Below are positions 26,454-35,254 of a stretch of 64,000 nucleotides of DNA, piece after piece. The stretch's first letter is position 1; every line of letters begins with the position of its first letter. The stretch comes from Pseudoxanthomonas sp. X-1 (GTDB lineage Bacteria > Pseudomonadota > Gammaproteobacteria > Xanthomonadales > Xanthomonadaceae). The stretch lies in NCBI RefSeq assembly GCF_020042665.1, contig NZ_CP083376.1:2330001-2394000 (forward strand), written 5' to 3'. Both the position numbers and the translations under genes were made by a program. Under the pieces are notes generated by a model. That model was given only the letters and a program-made list of their open reading frames with translations, ran no database searches and had not been told where the DNA came from.

Positions 26454-26957
26454 ATGCAGCTTCCTACTCCGCCCGATACCGCCCACCCTGCCGCCGCGGG
26501 GCCGCCGCTGATCTTTCCTCATCTGAGCGGCCTGTACGCGCGTGCCGAGCCCGCCGCCTATGCGCTGTTGCGTGGCGTGTTCGGCGTGGTGCTGATGACC
26601 CATGGCCTGCCCAAGCTGCTGCGGACTTCGCATGGCTCGATGGCCGACCCGATGGCAGGCTCGATCCAGCTGATCGAGAACGTCCTGCGTCTGCCGGCGG
26701 CACCCGCGCTGGCCTTGTTCGTCGCCCTGCTCGAAGGCGTGGGTGGCGCGCTGCTTGCCATCGGCCTCGGCACGCACGCCATCGCGGCCATGGTGACTGT
26801 GCAGATGCTCGCGATCTGCGTGGCACTGGGCCCGACGTGGCCCTGGATCGATCGCGGTATCGAGTTTCCATTCCTGATGATGTTCCTCGCGATCTTCATG
26901 GCCTTCAAGGGGAGCGGCCCCTGGTCGCTGGACCGTGCTCTCGGCCGCGAGCTTTGA
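26454..26957 (+). CDS. DoxX family membrane protein
   Basis: 167 residues with four hydrophobic segments and the DoxX pattern: LLRGVFGVVLMTHGLPKLL, then FVALLEGVGGALLAIGLG, then FPFLMMFLAIFMAFKGSGP. DoxX-type proteins are subunits or accessories of quinone-linked oxidoreductases and of redox-stress complexes; the exact role is unclear. GGAGG lies 8-9 bases before the ATG. It is separated by 164 bases from the DUF1097 gene, with no terminator I can see. Confidence 0.85.
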   Translation: MQLPTPPDTAHPAAAGPPLIFPHLSGLYARAEPAAYALLRGVFGVVLMTHGLPKLLRTSHGSMADPMAGSIQLIENVLRLPAAPALALFVALLEGVGGALLAIGLGTHAIAAMVTVQMLAICVALGPTWPWIDRGIEFPFLMMFLAIFMAFKGSGPWSLDRALGREL

Positions 26958-27155
26958 GGCCACGCTCGACCCGCCGCCGCCGAACGGCCCCACGGGTCGG
27001 CGGCCAACCGCGCGGTCGGTGCGCGTTGAAGACGCCACAGGTCACGATGCGCTACAGCATGTGATTCCGTCCAAGGATGTGACTTCCGGCGCGTGACACC
27101 GGTACCAGGGTCTTCTCCAATTACATCCTCCAGGGGCAATGGCAAGGATTCGGAC

Positions 27156-27923
27156 ATGAAGATTGCCAGGCGCACAGCTGCCGTGTTGTTCCTGCTCGCC
27201 GCGGCGACAGCAGGCGCGAAGGAGAATGCGGATGGGCAGGTCCGCAGCGCGGATGCAAGGTTCTGGCAGGCGTACAACACCTGCGACATGAAGGCGATGG
27301 GCGATCTGCTGACCGCCGACGTCGAGTTCTATCACGACAAGACCGGACTGACGGTCTCCCGCGAAGCGGTCGTTGAATCATTGCATAAAGGCCCCTGCGG
27401 AACTCCCGGAATGCGGCTGCGGCGTGAAGCGGTGGCTGGAAGCCTGGAATTCCATCCGCTCGCCGGTGGCTATGCCATCCTCTCCGGCAGGCACCGCTTC
27501 TATGTCGAGGAGGCAGGCAAACCCGAGCGCCTCGATGGGCAAGCCGACTTCACCAGCGTATGGAAACGCGACGATGGCCAATGGCGCATGCACCGCGTGC
27601 TGAGCTATGACCATGGTCCCGTCCCCTACACGCCGCCCCGCGTCACGATGGCGCTTCCGTCTTCGACGCTCGCGACCTACGCCGGCCGCTATCGTTCGCC
27701 CCGTATCGGCGACATTCTCGTCTCCGTCGAGGGCGACCATCTCAAGCTCACCGCCGGCAGTTTTGTCGCCACGCTCTATCCGGAGACGCCAACGCGCTTC
27801 TTCGCCATGGAGCGCGACCTGCGCTTCGATTTCGAAAGCGGCGGGGATGGCGACGTGCGGGCGCTGGCCGTCTATGAGAACGGCAAGGTGAGCGAACGTG
27901 CCGCGCGCGCCGGATCGAACTAG
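27156..27923 (+). CDS. Secreted SnoaL/DUF4440-like NTF2-fold protein
   Basis: 255 residues with a signal peptide (ARRTAAVLFLLAAATAGA). Residues 30-150 form a DUF4440/SnoaL-like NTF2 domain (ARFWQAYNTCDMKAMGDLLT, then VWKRDDGQWRMHRVLSYDHG). Residues about 170-250 form a second small beta domain (TYAGRYRSPRIGDILVSVEGDHLKL) like the C-terminal DUF3471-type domain of some beta-lactamase-like proteins. Enzymatic activity is not evident. Third NTF2-like secreted protein in the 13 kb right of dif. Confidence 0.78.
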   Translation: MKIARRTAAVLFLLAAATAGAKENADGQVRSADARFWQAYNTCDMKAMGDLLTADVEFYHDKTGLTVSREAVVESLHKGPCGTPGMRLRREAVAGSLEFHPLAGGYAILSGRHRFYVEEAGKPERLDGQADFTSVWKRDDGQWRMHRVLSYDHGPVPYTPPRVTMALPSSTLATYAGRYRSPRIGDILVSVEGDHLKLTAGSFVATLYPETPTRFFAMERDLRFDFESGGDGDVRALAVYENGKVSERAARAGSN

Positions 27924-28061
27924 ACGCGGGTGTTGGCCACTAATCGACAGGAAGGCAGCATGGGATTGTCGACCGGATCATCGGTTCGGTCGCGTCTCCG
28001 GCGACATGCCTGACCCTCACATCGCCGGCCGCGTCGCCGGAGGCCTCGGGTCAGGTGACCG

Positions 28062-29462
28062 CTAGCGGCCTTGGCCGGCGCGGGAATCGGCCCCCGGAAC
28101 GGCGGGGATCCGGATCTCGACGCCAAAACCGCGGCCGTCGAGTCCAACGCCGCAATGCAGCCGCCCGCCATGCGAGGCGACCACGCGCTCGACCAGGGAC
28201 AGCCCCATGCCGATGCCCTGCGCACGATGCCCGGTGCCGGCACGATAGAACCGCTCGAAGACCCGCTCGCGCTCGCCTTCGGCGATGCCCGGACCGTCGT
28301 CGGCGACGCGCAGGACGGCCGTCCGCGCGGGCCCCTCGCCGTCGACCCCGGTGTGCAGCCGCACGCGGGTGCCGGGCCCGCCGTGTCGCAGCGCGTTGTC
28401 GAGCAGGTTCCTGACCAGGATTCCCAGATCGTCGATGTCGCCATGCACCGGCGCGTGCCCGCCTTCGATCTCGATCGACTGGCCGGTGCGCAGCGCGAAC
28501 AGTTCGAATTCGTCGGCGACCATTCCCACCACCAGCGCCAGATCCACATCGGTCGCGCGCGAAGCGCCACCGCCGCCCTCCACCCGCGCGGCGTCGAGCA
28601 ACTGCTGGGCCAACCGCGAGGTGCGCTCGATCCCGGCGACCAGGTGGTCGAGCGCCTCGCGCGCCTCCTCGCGATCGCCGGCGTGCTGCAGCACCTGCGC
28701 CTGGGCCAGCAACGCCGCAAGCGGCGTGCGCAGTTCGTGCGCGGCCTCGTCGAGGAACTGACGCTCGTGCCGCAGCGCCTGCGCCAGCCGCGCCATCAAC
28801 TGGTTGAACGAGCGCACCAGCGGCGTGAACTCGTCCGGAAGTCCGCGTTCGGGCAGCGGCGCCAGATCCAGCGGCGCACGCCTGGCGAGCGATTCGCTCA
28901 CCCGCACCACGGGCCGCAGCGACCAGCGGATCACCAGCCAGACCGCGATGGCGATGAACAACAGCAGCAGCAGCGCGGTACCGAGGCTGACGCCGAACCA
29001 TCGCCGCAGCTCCGCCCGCAGCGCGGCCCGCGGCAGACCGACCTGCACCTGGACCCGCGCGCCGGCGTCGCTGAGCGAGAACACGCGCCAGGGCGCGCCG
29101 GCGATGTTCACCTCCGCGAAACCGTCCGCGAAGTCCGGCCTCATCGCGTGCGCCGGCGCCGGCCGCGAGGACATGAGGCGCCGGCCGGTGCCGCGCTCCC
29201 AGACCTGGAAACCAAGCGCGGCGAACTTGCCGCTGCCCTGCCTGGCTTCGCCACCGAGCACGAACTGCCGCTGCTGGCCCGCGGTCGCGATGTCCGTCGG
29301 CAGCGAATACAGGATCTGTTCGGCGACGTTGCGCAGCATGCCATCGACCTCGCCGTCCTGCCGCGATGTCATCTCCAGGAACTGCATCAGAAACCAACCG
29401 CCCCACGCCGCCAGCAGCACCGCCGCCAGCGCGACCAGCAACCGCGTCCGCAGCGCGCGCAT
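28062..29462 (-). CDS. Two-component sensor histidine kinase
   Basis: 466-residue membrane sensor: TM1 at about 8-28, a periplasmic sensor region to about 160, and TM2 at about 165-185. Then come a HAMP-like linker, the dimerisation box HELRTPLAALLAQ, the N box NLLDNALRH, and the G1/G2 boxes DDGPGIAEGE and GIGMGLSLVE. It resembles QseC/PmrB-type EnvZ-class kinases. The start overlaps the end of the regulator gene by one base. The signal is unknown. The pair lies beside a transporter/MipA operon. Confidence 0.93.
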   Translation of the reverse strand: MRALRTRLLVALAAVLLAAWGGWFLMQFLEMTSRQDGEVDGMLRNVAEQILYSLPTDIATAGQQRQFVLGGEARQGSGKFAALGFQVWERGTGRRLMSSRPAPAHAMRPDFADGFAEVNIAGAPWRVFSLSDAGARVQVQVGLPRAALRAELRRWFGVSLGTALLLLLFIAIAVWLVIRWSLRPVVRVSESLARRAPLDLAPLPERGLPDEFTPLVRSFNQLMARLAQALRHERQFLDEAAHELRTPLAALLAQAQVLQHAGDREEAREALDHLVAGIERTSRLAQQLLDAARVEGGGGASRATDVDLALVVGMVADEFELFALRTGQSIEIEGGHAPVHGDIDDLGILVRNLLDNALRHGGPGTRVRLHTGVDGEGPARTAVLRVADDGPGIAEGERERVFERFYRAGTGHRAQGIGMGLSLVERVVASHGGRLHCGVGLDGRGFGVEIRIPAVPGADSRAGQGR

Positions 29463-30127
29463 CAGTCCTCGCTCCCGGCGCGGTAGCCGAAGCCGAGTTC
29501 CGTCAGGACCACCTCGTCGCCGAGCTTGCGCCGCAGCTGGTGCACGTACACCGCGACCGTATTGCTGCCGATCTCCGCGTCGCCGCCGTAGAGCCGGTCT
29601 CGCAGCTGGTCACGGCTGAGCACCCGGCCGCGCGCCTGCAGCAGGGCCACCAGGATGTTGTACTCGCTCGCACTCAGGCTCACCCGCTTGCCGCCACGGG
29701 TCACCGTCCTGGCCGCCGGATCGACCTCGACATCGCGCCAGCGCAGCAGCGGCGTCACCTCGCCGCGACTGCGCCGCAGCACCGCGCGCAGCCGGGCGAG
29801 CATCTCATCGCGCTGGAACGGCTTGACGATGTAGTCGTCGGCGCCGGCGTCCAGCCCACGAACGCGGTCGCTGAGCTGGTCGCGGGCGGTGATGATCAGC
29901 ACGGGCGTCGGGTCATAGCGGCTGCGCATCATCGTCAGCACTTCCAGTCCCGAGCCCCCGGGCAGCCCCAGGTCGAGCAGCACCGCGGCGAAAGCATGGT
30001 CGACCAGGGCGGCCCGTGCCGAAGCCGCGTCCTCACAGTGGGCAACGCGCCAACCCTCCTGGCCGAGCGCGGCCGTCAGCGCACGCCCGAGCATGTGGTC
30101 GTCTTCGATGAGGAGCAGTTCTTCCAT
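29462..30127 (-). CDS. Two-component response regulator, OmpR family
   Basis: 221 residues, like QseB/PmrA/TctD. The receiver domain has an acidic pocket near residues 8-9, phosphoacceptor D in LLDLGLPGGSG near 51, and K in DDYIVKPF near 101. The C-terminal winged helix ends with VAVYVHQLRRKLG. It is probably translated with the kinase gene that overlaps it. TTAA direct repeats with 11-base spacing, typical of PmrA-like binding sites, lie in its own upstream region and upstream of both transporter paralogues. Confidence 0.94.
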   Translation of the reverse strand: MEELLLIEDDHMLGRALTAALGQEGWRVAHCEDAASARAALVDHAFAAVLLDLGLPGGSGLEVLTMMRSRYDPTPVLIITARDQLSDRVRGLDAGADDYIVKPFQRDEMLARLRAVLRRSRGEVTPLLRWRDVEVDPAARTVTRGGKRVSLSASEYNILVALLQARGRVLSRDQLRDRLYGGDAEIGSNTVAVYVHQLRRKLGDEVVLTELGFGYRAGSED

Positions 30128-30172
30128 GGCGGCGCAGGCTGAAGAGAAGCGGTCGGCGATGTTCCGATGCCG

Positions 30173-30191
30173 GCATTAATACCGGATTAAA
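30173..30191 (+). promoter_or_regulatory. TTAA direct repeat, candidate response-regulator box 2
   Basis: GCATTAAT-N6-TTAAA, same consensus and spacing as 18695-18713. Confidence 0.5.
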
Positions 30192-30260
30192 CGCCGCGCT
30201 CAAAACCCGTTGGACCGACCGCCGCGACGGGGCTCACCGCACGCGCGCCCACGCCATCGC

Positions 30261-30277
30261 CTTAAACGCAAATTAAT
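30261..30277 (-). promoter_or_regulatory. TTAA direct repeat, candidate response-regulator box 3
   Basis: On the - strand ATTAAT-N6-TTAAG. TTAA half-sites are again 11 bases apart, in the opposite orientation to box 2. Confidence 0.45.
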
Positions 30278-30513
30278 CGCGCCCGCCGAACTTGGCCGCG
30301 TCCGCAACCGTTCCTCCTTCCCCAAACCCCGCGAGGCACCGCCATGGGCCCCTGGACCGCGACCGGCATTCCCCATCGACGCACACGCGCCGCGCCCAGC
30401 GCGGGCTTGCAGGCCCAGCCCAGTCCCGATCCGGCTCGGGCCGCCATGTCCTCTCGCACACCGCGCCACCCGCACGCGTCCCTCCAGCCCGCATCGAACC
30501 AGGATTCCCACTC

Positions 30514-31902
30514 ATGACTCCCGCCGCGAGACCGACGCCGTCCCGTCCGCGCCCGTTACAGGCGCTCTTCAATCTCCGCCGCGAAGAGGTCGGGCCGGTC
30601 CTCATCGCATCCCTGTTCTTCTTCTGCGTGCTGACGGCGCTGATGCTGCTGCGTCCGGCTCGTGACGCGATGGGCATGGAGCATGGCATCGAGGGCATCC
30701 GCTGGCTGTTCGTCGGCACCGCGGTGGCGACGCTGGCGGCGAACCCGCTGTTCGGCTGGCTGGTCAGCCGGCTGCGGCGGCTTCAGTTCATCGCTGCCAC
30801 CTACGGATTCTTCGTGTTGAGTCTGCTGGGCTTCGGGGCGCTGCTGTCCTTCGCGCCCGGGGCGATCGGGCAGCGCAGCGGGCAGGTGTTCTACGTCTGG
30901 TTCAGCGTGTTCAACCTGTTCGTGACCATGGTGTTCTGGGCGCTGCTGACCGACCGCTTCACCCCCGATCAGGGCAAGCGCTTCTTCGCCCTGATCTCGG
31001 TCGGCGGCACCCTCGGTGCGATCTTCGGACCCTGGCTGACCTCGCGGCTGGCCGAACCGCTCGGGACGCCGAGCCTGCTGCTGGTCGCGGGCGGGTTCCT
31101 GCTGCTGGCCCTCGTGATGGCCTGGCTGCTGGTGCGGGTGGTGCCCGACAACGCTGCCGACAAGGGGCCGGGCGACGGGACCGGGCCAGCGGAGGCGGCG
31201 GGCTCCATCGGCGGCAGCGCCTGGGCGGGCCTGCGCGCGGTCTTCCGGTCGCGCTATCTGACTCTCATCGCCGGCTACATCGTGCTGATGACCGCGCTGG
31301 CGACCTGCATCTACTTCACCCGCCTGCAGATGGTCGCGGGCGCGGCGGATGGGCTGGATGCGCGTGCGGCCCTCATGGGCAGCATCGACATGTGGACGCA
31401 GGTCGCCGTGCTGGCGCTGCAGTTCACTTTGACCGGGAAGATCATCCAGCGCTTCGGCCTGGGCGTGGCCCTGGCGATCCTGCCCGTGGCCACCGCGCTG
31501 GGCTTCGTCGGGCTGGCGCTCTATGGCTCGTTCCTGGCGCTGATCCTGCTGGAGGCCGCCAACCGCGCCGTGCAGCGCGGCATCACCGGCCCGGCGCGCG
31601 AAGCCTTGTTCACCGTGGTCGGCCGCGAGGACAAATACAAGGCCAAGGCCTTCGTCGACACCTTCATGTACCGCGTCGGCGACGTGGTCGGCGCACAGGC
31701 CGAAGGCGTGCTCGGGCGGCTGGGCCTGACCATGGGCGGACTGGTCGGCGCGGTGGTCCCGCTGGCGCTGGCGTGGGCCGCGCTGGGCATCTGGCTGGGC
31801 CGTGCGCAACTGCGACACAGCGCGCCGGCGGCTCCCGGCAGCGCGCACCAGGCTCCGCAGCCGCTCCTTCCGGTGCAGACCCCTGCTCCTACCACGCGCT
31901 AA
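30514..31902 (+). CDS. NTP/NDP exchange-like MFS-type transporter (paralogue 2)
   Basis: 462-residue inner-membrane protein with about 12 membrane segments, strongly similar along its whole length to the protein at 18834 (shared FFFCVLTALMLLRPARDA, QRSGQVFYVWFSVFNLFVTM, DMWTQVAVLALQ and others). The main differences are at the termini and in the 20-residue linker near residues 215-235. Divergent from the two-component system and followed by a MipA-like gene after 45 bases. Substrate unproven; nucleotide exchange is inferred only from family resemblance. Confidence 0.72.
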   Translation: MTPAARPTPSRPRPLQALFNLRREEVGPVLIASLFFFCVLTALMLLRPARDAMGMEHGIEGIRWLFVGTAVATLAANPLFGWLVSRLRRLQFIAATYGFFVLSLLGFGALLSFAPGAIGQRSGQVFYVWFSVFNLFVTMVFWALLTDRFTPDQGKRFFALISVGGTLGAIFGPWLTSRLAEPLGTPSLLLVAGGFLLLALVMAWLLVRVVPDNAADKGPGDGTGPAEAAGSIGGSAWAGLRAVFRSRYLTLIAGYIVLMTALATCIYFTRLQMVAGAADGLDARAALMGSIDMWTQVAVLALQFTLTGKIIQRFGLGVALAILPVATALGFVGLALYGSFLALILLEAANRAVQRGITGPAREALFTVVGREDKYKAKAFVDTFMYRVGDVVGAQAEGVLGRLGLTMGGLVGAVVPLALAWAALGIWLGRAQLRHSAPAAPGSAHQAPQPLLPVQTPAPTTR

Positions 31903-31947
31903 CGCGACATCGACCCAGCCCCCTTCACCCACCACGGCAGCCACGGA

Positions 31948-32739
31948 ATGAACAAGACAGCCCGCAATCTCGTCAAGCTCGCGCTTCTCGCGCTTCCCGC
32001 GACCGCGCTCGGCCAGCAGCCCTCCTCCACCTCCGACACATGGTCGCTCGGCGTCGGTGCCGCGGCCATCGACAGTCCCTATGCCGGCGAAGGGACGCGG
32101 GTGCGGCCCTTTCCGCTGATCGGCTATGAAGGAGAGCGCGTGTTCCTGCGCGGCGTCTCCGGCGGCGTGCACCTCTACGAGTCGGGCCAATTCACCCTCG
32201 ATGCACTGCTGTCCGTCCGGCTCGACGGATTCGACATCAGCGATCTTGGACGGACCGAGCTTCTCGCCAATGGCGTGGACCCTGCCCTGCTGAGCGACCG
32301 CGACGACGGCATCGATGCCGGCTTCCGCGCGGGCATCAGCTCGACCTGGGGTGCGATCGCCCTCGAGGCGGTTCATGACATCTCCGATACCAGCGACGGC
32401 TATCAGATCTCCCTGGACTATCGATACACATGGCTGCTCGATCGCAGCAGACTCACGACCAACGTGGGCGCGAGCTGGATGTCGTCGGCCCTGGCCGACT
32501 ATTACTTCGGAATACTCGACGAGGAAGTCGCGCGCGGCGTCGCCGCATATGCACCGGGATCGGCCCTGGTCCCGCGCCTTGGGCTGACACTGACGCAGCC
32601 GATCGGGAAGAGCAAGTGGCAGTTGCTGGGCTCGATCGAGTATCGCTTCCTGCCAGGCGAGCTCAGCGACAGCCCGCTCCTGGAGCCGGGAAGCGAGGGC
32701 GTCGGGCGCGTATTGCTTGGACTGAGCCGGCGCTTTTGA
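31948..32739 (+). CDS. MipA/OmpV family outer-membrane protein
   Basis: 263 residues: signal peptide (LVKLALLALPATALGQ), then a beta-barrel pattern ending in the phenylalanine-terminal strand VGRVLLGLSRRF. MipA/OmpV hallmarks include WSLGVGAAAIDSPYAGEG at the mature N-terminus, RPFPLIGYEGERVF, and GISSTWGAIALEAVHDIS. Family members are surface-sensing or lipid-A/envelope-stress associated outer-membrane proteins, often controlled by two-component systems. It is probably cotranscribed with the transporter. Confidence 0.9.
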   Translation: MNKTARNLVKLALLALPATALGQQPSSTSDTWSLGVGAAAIDSPYAGEGTRVRPFPLIGYEGERVFLRGVSGGVHLYESGQFTLDALLSVRLDGFDISDLGRTELLANGVDPALLSDRDDGIDAGFRAGISSTWGAIALEAVHDISDTSDGYQISLDYRYTWLLDRSRLTTNVGASWMSSALADYYFGILDEEVARGVAAYAPGSALVPRLGLTLTQPIGKSKWQLLGSIEYRFLPGELSDSPLLEPGSEGVGRVLLGLSRRF

Positions 32740-32855
32740 GCCCGACAGTCGGGGCGGGGACGCGTCTCGGCGGAATCGACCGAGATGCGCCGCTCGGCGG
32801 ATTCGGTCGATCCGGAAGCCGCTCGCTCCACCAATTCCCAAGATGAGCCACCACC

Positions 32856-33215
32856 ATGCACAAGTACCTCCTCTATTCCGCCTATGGATGGCTCGCCCTG
32901 AGCGGGGCGCTGCATTTCGTCGTCGACGTGGCGTCCCAGTATTTCCGCGGGAAACGCGAGCCAGGCCTTGAAACCACGCTGTACTACGGACTGAATACCG
33001 CCTTTTCGCTTGGGCAGGTGGCCTTCGGTCTGTTCGGGGTTCTCCTGGCCTGGCGGGCTAGAGGCCTGCTGAGCGCGACGCCGGTCCAGATCCTGTCCAT
33101 CGCCGCCGCGCTCGGATGGCTCGCCATCACTTTCATGTTCATGGAGTACTGGGAACCCAAGCTCAACGCGGGCATTTTCCTCGCGCTCGTCGTCGCCGCC
33201 ATCATCACCCGATGA
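32856..33215 (+). CDS. Small integral membrane protein, hypothetical
   Basis: 119 residues forming four hydrophobic segments (about 3-25, 42-68, 78-96 and 100-118) with short polar loops. A His-Phe-Val-Val-Asp stretch sits in TM1 (GALHFVVDVASQYF). I do not recognise the family beyond similarity to uncharacterised four-helix membrane proteins. It follows the MipA gene by 116 bases on the same strand and may belong to that transcript. Confidence 0.7.
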   Translation: MHKYLLYSAYGWLALSGALHFVVDVASQYFRGKREPGLETTLYYGLNTAFSLGQVAFGLFGVLLAWRARGLLSATPVQILSIAAALGWLAITFMFMEYWEPKLNAGIFLALVVAAIITR

Positions 33216-33492
33216 TCGCACTGCATGAGGCGCCTGGCGGCCACGCAAACGGGGGCCGATGGCGTCTGCCTTCCGGGGGTCTTCGTGGCAGCGGTGTTCG
33301 CCCCGCCTTTGATGCGAACGATGGCGCGTCCCTCGACACCCGCACCGCGTCCAGCGGCAGCTTGGATCGATGATGATTTCCGGCACCGCCTGTCCGCAGC
33401 CTCGCCTCGACGCGCGCATGCGCAGGAGCACGCGCATCGGCCTGGACGTTCATTCCACTCCCTCTTACCCAGGCAAAACAGGAGGTCACCGC

Positions 33493-33777
33493 ATGAAGTA
33501 CGGCATTGTCCGCCAGATCGCCAATCTCGCCTTTCAACTCGACGACAACCCCGAGCATGTCTATCGCTGGATCACCGACGAACACGTTCCCGCCCTCGGT
33601 GATCGAAGGCCGATAGAGCTCATCTGGGAAGATCAGGGCGAACTGGTGCTTTCCTTTCTGTCTGATCTCATCGGCAGGAACGCGCCCTCGACTGCCTCGC
33701 CGGGCGGGTGCGATCATTCGAAGCGGGTTTCGTCGCCGGACATCCCGCAGACGCAAAGGGCTCCCTCACTCGCCTGA
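33493..33777 (+). CDS. Orphan MbcA/ParS/Xre antitoxin-like (DUF2384) protein
   Basis: 94 residues. The segment LDDNPEHVYRWITDEHVPAL, followed by GDRRPIELIWEDQGELVLSF, matches the toxin-binding domain of DUF2384 antitoxins (residues 15-60). The N-terminal DNA-binding half is absent or very short, and no RES-domain toxin is adjacent. The last 30 residues look unstructured and may lie beyond the ancestral stop. GGAGG seven bases upstream supports the start. It could be a remnant of a toxin-antitoxin locus or a solo regulator. Confidence 0.6.
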   Translation: MKYGIVRQIANLAFQLDDNPEHVYRWITDEHVPALGDRRPIELIWEDQGELVLSFLSDLIGRNAPSTASPGGCDHSKRVSSPDIPQTQRAPSLA

Positions 33778-33835
33778 GCTCCCCACCAGACTCCAGGCCA
33801 GCGACCATCCCATGGCCTGCCCGGTCCCGTTTCTC

Positions 33836-35062
33836 CTACAGGCGATGGTCCCTCACCCGCCAGGGTTGGCGAACTCCATACATGAGTGTCCGCCACAGCC
33901 ACTCCATGGGGCCGAACCGGAACCGCTTCAGCCACCAATGGCTGATGAGAACCTGCGCGATATAAACCGCGATGCCCAGCAGCATCGCCTGCGATGCGCC
34001 CAGGCGGCCGAACAGGCCCAGTCCATATCCGAAGAAGATCCAGCCGAACACCAGCGACTGGGCCAGGTAGTTGCTGAAGGCCATGCGGCCCAGCGGGCCG
34101 AGCAACCCCAGCAAGCAGTTGAGCCTGGTGAACGTATACAGGGCGACGCAGGTGGCGCCGTAGCCGATGGCAAGCACGACCGGGGCCAGTGTCGTCAGCG
34201 CCGAGACGAGTGGCGCCAAGATCCGCAAGGAAGACCCTGGGCCAGGCAGCGTCAGCAGACGCATCCCCAACCCAAGGACGAGGCCCACCACGGCGATACC
34301 GATGAGTAGGCGGCGGTACCTTTCGGGGTCGCGCAGCAGGCCGGTGCGCCACACGAGCACGCCAAGCAGGAACAACGCGAACGTCCGCGGGGCCACCAAC
34401 ACATGCAGCGGCACGAGGCGGGGTATCTCGGCGATGTTGAAGCGGACGACCTCGCTCCAGGTGCCCGTTGCGTAGACCGATGTCGCGACGCGGATGTACT
34501 GTCGAAGCCCTGCCTCGTCGGGCCCGAAGAAGCTGTCCGGGAGCCAGGACGGCATCGCCGCATAAAGCAGCAGCGCCGCCGCACAGAAGACGATGAGCGC
34601 CCTGCTGGGAAGATAAAGGAACGGCAGGGCGAGCAACCCGATCAGCGCGTACTCCGTGAGGATGTCGCCATTCCAGATCAGGCACAGGTGCAGGATGCCG
34701 AACCCCAGCAGGACCAGCAGTCGCCTGACCAGCAGCGACAGGCGCTGTGGCTTGGAGGCGAGCCTCTCGAACTGGATGGCAAGGCCAACGCCGAACAACA
34801 GGGAGAACAGGGCAAACGCCTTCAACTCCATGCCGATGCTCACAACCGCATCGACCAGTCGATCCAGACGGCCCCCCGCCATGGTCGGCTGGAGAAACTG
34901 CTGAAACACCGAGACCCGGAACTCGGTGATCAGGTTGACGGAGAGCACGCCGAAGAGCGCCACGCCCCGCAGCACATCGATGACCGCGACGCGACGGCCG
35001 GGAGCGACAGGGAGCGCAGCATGCTGTTCAAGGAAGTTGCCTGCTTCTGAAACGCCGTTCAT
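33836..35062 (-). CDS. DUF418 family membrane protein
   Basis: 408-residue polytopic inner-membrane protein. An N-terminal VIDVLRGVALFGVLSVNL and a C-terminal DUF418 block (GRMAFSNYLAQSLVFGWIFF, then HWWLKRFRFGPMEWLWR) define the family, which is distantly related to acyltransferase-type membrane enzymes. About ten hydrophobic segments. The biochemical role is unknown. The start at 35062 has AGAGG upstream; an alternative ATG at 35098 adds 12 residues. Convergent with the gene at 33493. Confidence 0.88.
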   Translation of the reverse strand: MNGVSEAGNFLEQHAALPVAPGRRVAVIDVLRGVALFGVLSVNLITEFRVSVFQQFLQPTMAGGRLDRLVDAVVSIGMELKAFALFSLLFGVGLAIQFERLASKPQRLSLLVRRLLVLLGFGILHLCLIWNGDILTEYALIGLLALPFLYLPSRALIVFCAAALLLYAAMPSWLPDSFFGPDEAGLRQYIRVATSVYATGTWSEVVRFNIAEIPRLVPLHVLVAPRTFALFLLGVLVWRTGLLRDPERYRRLLIGIAVVGLVLGLGMRLLTLPGPGSSLRILAPLVSALTTLAPVVLAIGYGATCVALYTFTRLNCLLGLLGPLGRMAFSNYLAQSLVFGWIFFGYGLGLFGRLGASQAMLLGIAVYIAQVLISHWWLKRFRFGPMEWLWRTLMYGVRQPWRVRDHRL

Positions 35063-35254
35063 CGCAGCCTCTGGGCCGTGCGCTGGTTCGCAAAGCATGT
35101 CCGCTTCGTCGCGGCGCAGACGGCCGCCCCGCCCTGGATCACCCCACCATGACCTCGGGATCGAACCCGGAAGACAGGCGAAGGTGATCGCGTTGGTTCT
35201 CTTCCGGAGACATCCTGCCGTCCTGCCATCCCGATCTCATCGAGCCGATCGTCG

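Larger units (their letters stand above)
30128..30513. other. Divergent intergenic region between the regulator and the second transporter
   Basis: 386 bases with no gene. It carries two TTAA direct-repeat boxes (30173-30191 and 30261-30277) near the regulator gene. Confidence 0.55.

Noticed and set aside
35140..35195. T-arm-like sequence GGGTTCGATCCCGAGG on the - strand, possible tRNA fragment
   Set aside because: No matching acceptor, D-arm or anticodon arm is present upstream; the match covers only the T loop and the flanking stem does not pair for five bases.
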